Origin: Bryopsis sp. KO-2023
Lineage: Eukaryota; Chlorophyta; Ulvophyceae; Bryopsidales; Bryopsidaceae
NCBI GenBank assembly: GCA_030272585.1
Contig: BSYQ01000015.1
Coordinates: 1,364,001-1,428,000 of the forward strand
Length of the DNA stretch: 64,000 nt
Direction: 5' to 3'
In this document: positions 54,601-64,000 of the stretch, piece after piece
Position numbering within the stretch: position 1 is the stretch's first letter
Layout: each line of letters starts with the position of its first letter
Position numbers and translations under genes: made by a program
The notes under the pieces: model-generated
Database searches by the model: none
What the model was told of the DNA's origin: nothing
What the model saw: only the letters and a program-made list of their open reading frames with translations

Positions 54601-57600
54601 CTCGTAATTTCGGCGAAGACTGGCGCGCGTGCATGATGATCACTGCTAGGCATGCCATGATTTCAGCTGGCCTGTATAGGGGGGCTACGCTGGGTCATCA
54701 GTACACTCATCCGGGGTAGTGCGCAGTAAATACAGTATGGTAATTGGGAAGGACACCCTCATTTTGTAGTGTGGTGGTGTGGTGGTGTGTGTAAGAGCTG
54801 TTTCAGACACAACCCACAGATGGGGGAGGATTCGATAGGGCGACAGTCAGTCGGAATGATGGTTCGATAGGAAACGACGACACAATACGACACAGCTGTA
54901 ATGCAATTTCTTCTTCTCCATGTTTTCGGGCACCAAATACGCCCTGCTGCTTTCAATTCTGTTCTAAGTTACAACTTCTAACTATTTTAAAAAAACGGAG
55001 GGGGGGGAGGGGGGAGGGGTAAAAACACGAAAAGGTACCCAAAAAAAAAGTACTTTACAAGAACGAAAAGGTATACCTTTTTTGGCACCGGTACCAAAAA
55101 AAAAAAGTCATTTACAGGAACTAGGAGGAAACACAACCCAGTTTTCCTTATGCACCCAGTTCTGCTGATGTGAAAATCATAGCGACCAAGAAAACAAACA
55201 AAACTGTAAATCGACATATGAGAAAACACCCCTCCCTCTCATTTAAAACTGTTTCACCCCCCCTCCCCTTTTTTTCTTTTTCTTTTTTACATCTTGTCTT
55301 ATTTTCCTTGATCTTTTTTTAATTGTTTTTTTTTCTTTTTTCTTAAAATTTATATCGTCCTCCACAAAAAACCCTCCACAATATCCTATTCTTAAAACAG
55401 GAAAACGCTCGACCCCGTTCACCCATTCCATTCTTTTGTTTTCTTTTTTTTAAAGTGATATTTTCCTTATCCTTATATTCCCTCCCCACACCACCCACCC
55501 ATTCACAGTTTTTTTTTTCTGTTTAAAAAAAGAAAAACGGATGATACTTTTTGTTAAGAATGACAACAGCTGTTGAGGAGAAAAAACGAAAAAAACCCAA
55601 AAACGTGAAAACCAAAACGAGGAAAAAAAAAAGGAAAAAATATGCTCTCTTCTCAAAAAAAAAAAAAACGGAAACAAAAAAACAGACGTGAAGAAGAAAA
55701 ACGTGGATGATTTCCTAAAGCCAAAAATTTGAAAGCGACATATTTCCCTCTTTTTTTTTGTTTCCAATATGTATATACGATATTTTCAACCCAGGTATTT
55801 CTATATTTTTTTTTCTTTTTCCCCGGGACAGTGGACCGAGAAAAAAATCTTTTCGATATTCCCCCAGTTTCGCAACCACCCCTACTAAAAGAATGGAAAA
55901 AAAAAACGTTAAAAAAGAAAAACCCTGTTGAAAATGATATCCCAAAATTTTCAAAATATGTTCATAACAATAGCTGGATCCGTGCAAAGAAAAGTCAGTG
56001 GAGAAACAAAAAAACAATGAAAAAAAAAAAAAAAAACACGAAAAAACAAGAAAAGAGATGCATAGCCCTACCCCATCACCAGTTTTCCGCTTGTTTGTTT
56101 TTGCTTGTTTTGGTGTGTTTTTTTTTCCTCTTTGCTTTTTTTTTGTTACAAAACATAAAACCACTCAGGCCTGCTCAGTTTTTTTCCCCCCCACACCTTG
56201 ATGATTCAATGAAAAAGAAAAACCCTGAACACAAAAAAAAAGGGAAAGAAAACCTTTAATACAAAAAAAAAACAGGAAAGATACTCCTCTGTGAAGACGA
56301 GTTTATGCTTTCTCAATATATATAAATATACTTATTTATTGACTAAATAAATATATTCATAAAATTCTCCCCACAGAACCATATTTCTTTCGTCTTTTTT
56401 TTTTTCCCCTCGAAAAACAGCAGAGCAACGAACTTTTCTTTTTTTTTTGAGTTCTTTTTTTCTTTTTAAAACAAAACCAGAAGGAAAAAAGAAAAATCTT
56501 TCACCTTTCAAACTGAATATCCCCACCAGACCTCGTTTTCTTTCCTTTTGTTTTCAGACACCCCATTCATCCTGCGGAAATTCTCGTCAATTGCGCGTTT
56601 ATCGCACAGCACCATTCTTTTCTTCTTTTTCTTAGCATTCTTTTTTCAAGTCTCAGCCCCGGCCAAACCCGATCACCCCTCCCTCTCAAAATTTTTAAAA
56701 GTGAATTGCTTTTCAGCGACTCTTGATGTTGATTTTTGCCCTCGAACAAAAAGAGCGATATTTTTTTCTCTTTCTTCCAAATCCTTGAGAAAATTCCGCT
56801 TCTTTACCTTTTTGTTTCAACCCCCAAAAAAACAAAGAAAAGAAAAGAAAAGAAAACAGAATTTTCCTGCATGCATAATTTTTTCCCTGAGCAAAGCAAA
56901 CCACCCTCCCAGCCACCCATCATAGATACAAGTCTCTCTTACACATATATACAGAAACATACAAAAATTAACCACCCGAAATCATAATTGAAAAAGAAAA
57001 ATGGTGGTGGAAATCGCATGTACTTCTCTTCCCCCCAACGATATCAATCTAAAAATATGTATATGTATGTATGTATACAACGCACATCGCACATATCCAC
57101 CACTCTAACCCCATGAAACATAACCATCAGCCATCCAATCTTCGAAACATATGTATACATATACATATATATATTCCTTTTTTTTCCAAAAAAAAGAGCG
57201 AAAGTTCCTCTTATTCTCAGAGGTCAGTCAGTCATGCATTCATTCTGCCCAAATGCCACTCATTATGCATCTACATATATTTTCCAGCTTTTTTTTCTTT
57301 TTCTTTCTTCGTTTATCTCCATCTCTCTCTCTCTCACTCTTTTTTTCTCCTTTTTTTTCAAGAAGGGGGGGAGGCATTCCTTTTTTCTTTTTTTTTTAAC
57401 AGGGGCTACAAAAATTATATACATTTATGTTTCAATGATTTCCCTCCCATGCACACACTAATCAAAAAGATGATATACACATGATTATGTAATTCTCAAA
57501 TTCCCAAGGTCGTCCTAATTCTCCCTGAAAAAAAAAACCCAAACACATCCACATATATCCATCCTTCCTGATATTCACTCACTCACTCACTCTTTTTTCT

Positions 57601-58250
57601 CCCCATCCCTCTCTTTCTCACACTTTTCCAGCTCAGATTTCCTCCTCCCTTTTTGTCCTATGCCTTTTTTTTTCCGCTTATGTTAATTAGACCTCATTCA
57701 TCTTAATTCTCTACAATTCTCTTTTTCTCTTTTGCTTTTTTCATCGCGCTTTCAAAATGGGGGGATAGGGAAGAGGGTAAATTTCAACCATCCCATCTAA
57801 ATTACAGCCCCCTTTTCTCCTCCCAGAATTTCAAAAAAGGAAATAGAAAGAAAAGAGCATCACCAAATCTTCCACCCCACTTCGAATTCAAATTCATCCG
57901 CCGCTCTCCTTAATACCCCCATTTTCACCTTCCGAAAATGAAATTTTCTCCCTTCTCCCCATCCTCCTCCTTTTTTTCGCAGTTCTCTCTCCCAAAATTG
58001 TACATTTAGAACTCGCCATATGACTTTAAAAATAGAATTTGCCATGTGATCTAAAAATAGAATTCCGTCTCTTTGTTTTTAAGGGTTTCCCCCCTTCATT
58101 TTTTTTCCACCATTTCTTCCACCATTTCTTCCACCAAGGCTCCCGAAAAAGCATTTCAGAATTTGCCTCAAATTGTAAACATCGCTTTACCTTTTTCCAT
58201 CTAGGTTCGAAAAAAACACAATTTCAGAATTTGAGGGAAAAAGCACCACT
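54601..58250. other. About 3.6 kb of low-complexity spacer
   Basis: T-, C- and A-rich, with CT/CA microsatellites and many short runs. Open frames translate to Phe/Ser/Lys-rich peptides. No gene or element was recognised. It is the 3' flank of the BTB gene. Confidence 0.55.
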
Positions 58251-59591
58251 TCAGAATTTGAGGCAAATTCTTAAAATAACTCTAAGCGATCCGTCCGCTT
58301 CCAAGCATTTCCCCAGAGTTTCTTCCTTCATGAACTGGGGCCATCCATACGAATCCCAGGTCTCCGAGTTGAACCTCCCGTCGCAGCTCTTATTCACTTT
58401 CCAGGAGGCCCACCCCATCCTGACCTTCAGCGAAGCGCTTACGTCATCCCGCCTGTCGCAGAATTCCCAGCGCGTTTCGTTGGCGGGCCTCCTGTGGACG
58501 AACACGCCGATGTACGAGGGCGCCAAAGGCTTCGGGCGCCGCTGCGCCAACCTCAACCTCCACAGCGAGCCCGCGTAATACACCTCCTCCGAATCCACGC
58601 CTTTGCGTTTGCACACGTCGCCCACGGTGGGGAAATTGAGGCCCACCCTGAATGCGCGGCTTCCGTCCAACGTCCCGTCGAGGGTTTCCAACAGAGCGGA
58701 GTCGCTTTTGCACCTGAGGTGCAGACAGCGTCGGGGGGCCAATGCCGTGACGAATTTCTGCAAGAGTCTTCGACGTTTGATGCCATCCTCTTCGCGCGCT
58801 TTCACGTTGAGAAACGGGCGACCCGCTCCGCACGCCTCCTCGTAAATCTCGTCCATTTCGCTGGAGGGAACGTGCTCGTAGCGCAGGTTTTCCATAATAG
58901 TCGTCAGAACCGCGGTGTCGTGATTGAGCCCTCCCCGTCCGCTTTCCGAGATGCTGGCGAGGTCCGCTCCGAGGAGCTCTTTGACCAGTTCATACCGATG
59001 CCGTTCGGAAGGAACCCACAGCTCATCGTCCCACAACATGTCGATGAGATCTGGGGAGTCGAGTTGACCCAAAATCCCTCTCGCTTCCCGCCAACCGTGC
59101 AAGCGCACGAAGTCCAAACAGCCTTGACGAATCACCGCGGTGTGGTCCCCGTACTCGTACGCCCTCGAAAATGTATAATAAGCGGCGAAGGTCTCCACAG
59201 TCAGGTCGCTCAAGACAAACCCCACGCATTGCTGGCATAGGGGCTCCAAGTCCAGGAAACATCCCACCGCGAGGATCCCGAACACGTTACGAGAGTCGAC
59301 CTGGACGGGGCGCCCGTACAGAAACTGCAGCGCGTAACTTATGGTGTGGGACTCGATGTTCGGGTCGTCCACATGCAGCTCGATGACGGATTCGCAGGCG
59401 TCCCTCCAGGGGCCACGCAGGAGTTTTTCGAAGAAGGGGCTTTGCGACAGCAGGATCCTGTGAGCGGGGTACCGCACGCCGAGCGCTTTGACGGTTACGT
59501 CAGAGAAAGCTCCGCTCTCCCAGCCCAAGTGGAAAAGCTTGTCATGGAAACAACTGGTTCCGATCTGAAAAGGATGGAGGACCGTCTGCAT
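58251..59591 (-). CDS. BTB/POZ-BACK-MATH-like protein, intronless
   Basis: Likely substrate adaptor for a cullin-3 ubiquitin ligase. 446 aa in one exon from the ATG at 59591. The BTB fold is about residues 27-130: FSDVTVKALGVRYPAHRILL, SPFFEKLLRGPW, then SYALQFLYGRPVQVD and LAVGCFLDLEPLCQQC. A BACK-like helical part follows (TFSRAYEYGDHTAVIRQGCL). The C-terminal 115 residues resemble a MATH/TRAF-like domain: LWRLRLAQRRPKPL, YIGVFVHRRP, CDGRFNSETWDSYGWPQFMK, ADGSLRVILRI. The BTB-then-MATH order is the reverse of SPOP-type proteins. The frame stays open upstream through a hydrophobic stretch (AVLGVLAAVGWFLLGGL) without another ATG, so a spliced first exon is possible. Confidence 0.85.
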   Translation of the reverse strand: MQTVLHPFQIGTSCFHDKLFHLGWESGAFSDVTVKALGVRYPAHRILLSQSPFFEKLLRGPWRDACESVIELHVDDPNIESHTISYALQFLYGRPVQVDSRNVFGILAVGCFLDLEPLCQQCVGFVLSDLTVETFAAYYTFSRAYEYGDHTAVIRQGCLDFVRLHGWREARGILGQLDSPDLIDMLWDDELWVPSERHRYELVKELLGADLASISESGRGGLNHDTAVLTTIMENLRYEHVPSSEMDEIYEEACGAGRPFLNVKAREEDGIKRRRLLQKFVTALAPRRCLHLRCKSDSALLETLDGTLDGSRAFRVGLNFPTVGDVCKRKGVDSEEVYYAGSLWRLRLAQRRPKPLAPSYIGVFVHRRPANETRWEFCDRRDDVSASLKVRMGWASWKVNKSCDGRFNSETWDSYGWPQFMKEETLGKCLEADGSLRVILRICLKF

Positions 59592-62158
<2,567 letters not shown>

Positions 62159-63086
62159 GGCAGGGAATTCTGGAGCAGTGGGTTTCTTCTAAGCGGGTTG
62201 CAGTGGGGAGCAACATAGATGTTAACTAGAGTCGATGTATGTATCATTTGAAGGGAAGTTCGTCGGGGATATGGCGAGGGAAGTGCTTGAGCTGTGTTTA
62301 TTTGGAGTGTATCCGTTTTCATAGACCCTGCAGTTTTGTAACGGCTGTCCCAAAACTTATCAGTTGCTATGAGTTTGAACCCATCTCTCTGACGCCTCTT
62401 TTTTAGAAATCGTGACCGAATGCTGTGGCGATGCTCTAGAAACTAGAGTCTAGTTTGACCTGAATGCGACAACTCCCCAAGCCCACACGCCAAAAACGTT
62501 ATCGTGTGTATAATAACCGAAACAAAGCAAAAACAGGTTCTCCCTGATCAGATGAATGCGAGAATTCTCAGACACTGCAAAATTCAGGGTTGCTCATTAG
62601 GCGGAACTGTGTTCGCGCGCGCGGACCCCCAATGGCTTGTCCTGAACCTTTCCTCAGGCTTTTCTTCCACCTGCTCGGTCAGGTCTCGAGAAGCGCATCC
62701 TCGCAGGCCGTAGGGATGGTGCGATTGGGCCGACATGGAGCGCGAACACAGGATGTGGGAACTTATGTATTGCAGTGTCAACTCCGAGAGTTAAACGCCG
62801 ATCCTCTAGATGGCAGAGAGCATGGAAAAACTTGTCAATCTTCGTTGGGGGCTGTCCCAGGAGGTACCGTGGCCGAAGAGGCGTGGTGGAGAGGGCACAA
62901 CGGAGTAAGCGCGTCGCCAGGTTCGAACCTCACTTGTGGAAGTGCTTTTTCCAACATCCGTTTATTCAAGTCTGCAAGCATACAATTCCGAGTTCTGCAA
63001 AACTCAACGACAACTGGACTCGCTGTGGTGTGAATGGCTAAGGTGGCGGAGTCCTGCAGGTACCCGCATAGAAGGGAGGAGTGAAG
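62159..63086. other. Spacer between beta-tubulin and the cysteine-rich gene
   Basis: About 0.9 kb. Holds the tubulin 3' region and, nearer 63086, the promoter of the next gene. No gene is recognised. Confidence 0.45.
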
Positions 63087-64000
63087 ATGGGATCTGCAGT
63101 AAAGGGAACTGTCGGAGTTCTGTACCTCTTATTCCTTACTGTAAGTTGTACCCGCTATTCAAGACGAGCTGGGAGCAACTGTCGAAATATCGACAAGCAC
63201 GAGTGTGTCAAGCGTGATCCAGGTGGGGTGCTCGCCAGCTTGGCCGCTAGAGAAGGAACAGAACAGCCATCAAGTGGGTGCGCGCGCTTGCATAACCTTC
63301 TGCTTCAGCACTGACATGGGCTTGCTCTTGGATGCAGTGGAGTGCGGTGGACAACAGTGCCTCGCCCCTTCCGTTTGCCGAGTCAAGAAAAAAGACTGCA
63401 GCGGAGGAAGTAAGTTCTGCAAGCAGAATCTGGAGTTGCTGTGATTTGTTCCACCAGACACCTCACAAACAAATCAAACAGAGAAAGTCCCATGCTTGAA
63501 TTAAGCAGTGCAAATAAAAAAATAGCACATCCTAGACTTGACCCAGACAACAATGTGTGTGTGTATATGTTCAGATGACGGCAATGGTGGTGGATGCGCT
63601 CCGGTGTGTGGTCAAGGTATGTGACTCCATTAATGCAGTCTTCCAGTTGGGCACCAGTCAACAGCAGAAATGCCAGGAAACATCTAAAACGAGAAACGCT
63701 ATGTCTATGAAAAAATAAACAAAAAAAGAAAGCTCCTTCCCCTTCCGACCTAACCCCACTCAGCCGATCAAATCGCCGCTACAGAACTTTCCTCAATGTC
63801 GAGAGAGACGAGAAAACCAGGGGAAGGAGCCAGGGGTTGACACACATTCCATCTTTGTGAATGCAGTGGGGACACCATGTGGAGATCCGAACAATGGGCT
63901 GCTGTGCAAGTTTGACGAAGCATGTGTCGACAGCAATGGATGCAATCCATTGGGGCTGGATCCCAGCTGCATACCATCCAACACCTGCCAGAAAAAAGGT
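63087..64000 (+). CDS. Cysteine-rich secreted protein, 5' part (truncated by window edge)
   Basis: Exons 63087-63222, 63338-63409, 63575-63616, 63867 to beyond 64000; GT-AG, one frame. It starts with a signal peptide (MGSAVKGTVGVLYLLFLTVS). The mature part is packed with cysteines in short modules: SNCRNIDKHECVKRD, ECGGQQCLAPSVCRVKKKDC, GNGGGCAPVCGQ, GTPCGDPNNGLLCKFDEACV, NPLGLDPSCIPSNTC. All three introns are phase 1, so the inner exons are symmetric modules. The spacing is EGF/Dickkopf-like but I cannot assign a family. Likely disulfide-bonded and extracellular. The 3' end lies outside the window. Confidence 0.8.

Noticed and set aside
62840..62945. tRNA-like motif GGTTCGAACC with GTGGCCGAAG upstream
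   Set aside because: The bases flanking the loop do not pair as a T-arm and no acceptor stem can be formed.

Overview
The window is nuclear DNA of a eukaryotic microbe, most likely a unicellular alga. Almost every recognisable gene is split by short GT-AG introns (about 60-630 bp). Intergenic DNA is AT-rich, full of homopolymers and microsatellites, and has no operons. An algal origin is suggested by a plant/alga-type ammonium transporter, a small two-to-three-pass membrane protein with a transit-peptide-like leader, and a monooxygenase with a long Arg/Ser/Thr-rich leader. No feature fixes the lineage, so the species is left open. I rebuilt exons by hand from splice sites and reading frame; unless stated otherwise, each listed exon set keeps one open frame.

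Layout, left to right: a fused animal-type nitric oxide synthase (-); an endonuclease/exonuclease/phosphatase-family enzyme (+); organellar ribosomal protein bL21 (-); a probable plastid membrane protein (+); a poorly resolved membrane-protein region (13.7-14.6 kb); about 4 kb of low-complexity spacer; a plastid-leader FAD monooxygenase (-) with a Stowaway/mariner-type element in one intron; two tandem IRG-like GTPases (+); a small secreted protein (+); a secreted NGQF-repeat protein (-); a 1.15-kb pogo/Tigger-type element; cyclin L (+); an ammonium transporter (-); a 4.6-kb tyrosine-recombinase retrotransposon with split direct repeats; a 3.6-kb foldback element made of GGGTA/TACCC motifs that holds a 660-bp palindrome; an intronless BTB-MATH protein (-); beta-tubulin (+); and the 5' part of a cysteine-rich secreted protein (+) running off the right edge.

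Housekeeping genes (bL21, cyclin L, beta-tubulin) sit beside accessory ones. The most interesting accessory block is 0.2-28 kb, where a nitric oxide synthase, a kynurenine-monooxygenase-like enzyme and two IRG-like GTPases lie together. These three families are also linked to the interferon-gamma response of vertebrates, but any functional link here is speculation. The second highlight is 45.4-54.6 kb: a young tyrosine-recombinase retroelement inserted in a dispersed repeat whose second, unoccupied copy lies 4 kb away, with a GGGTA foldback element between the two copies.
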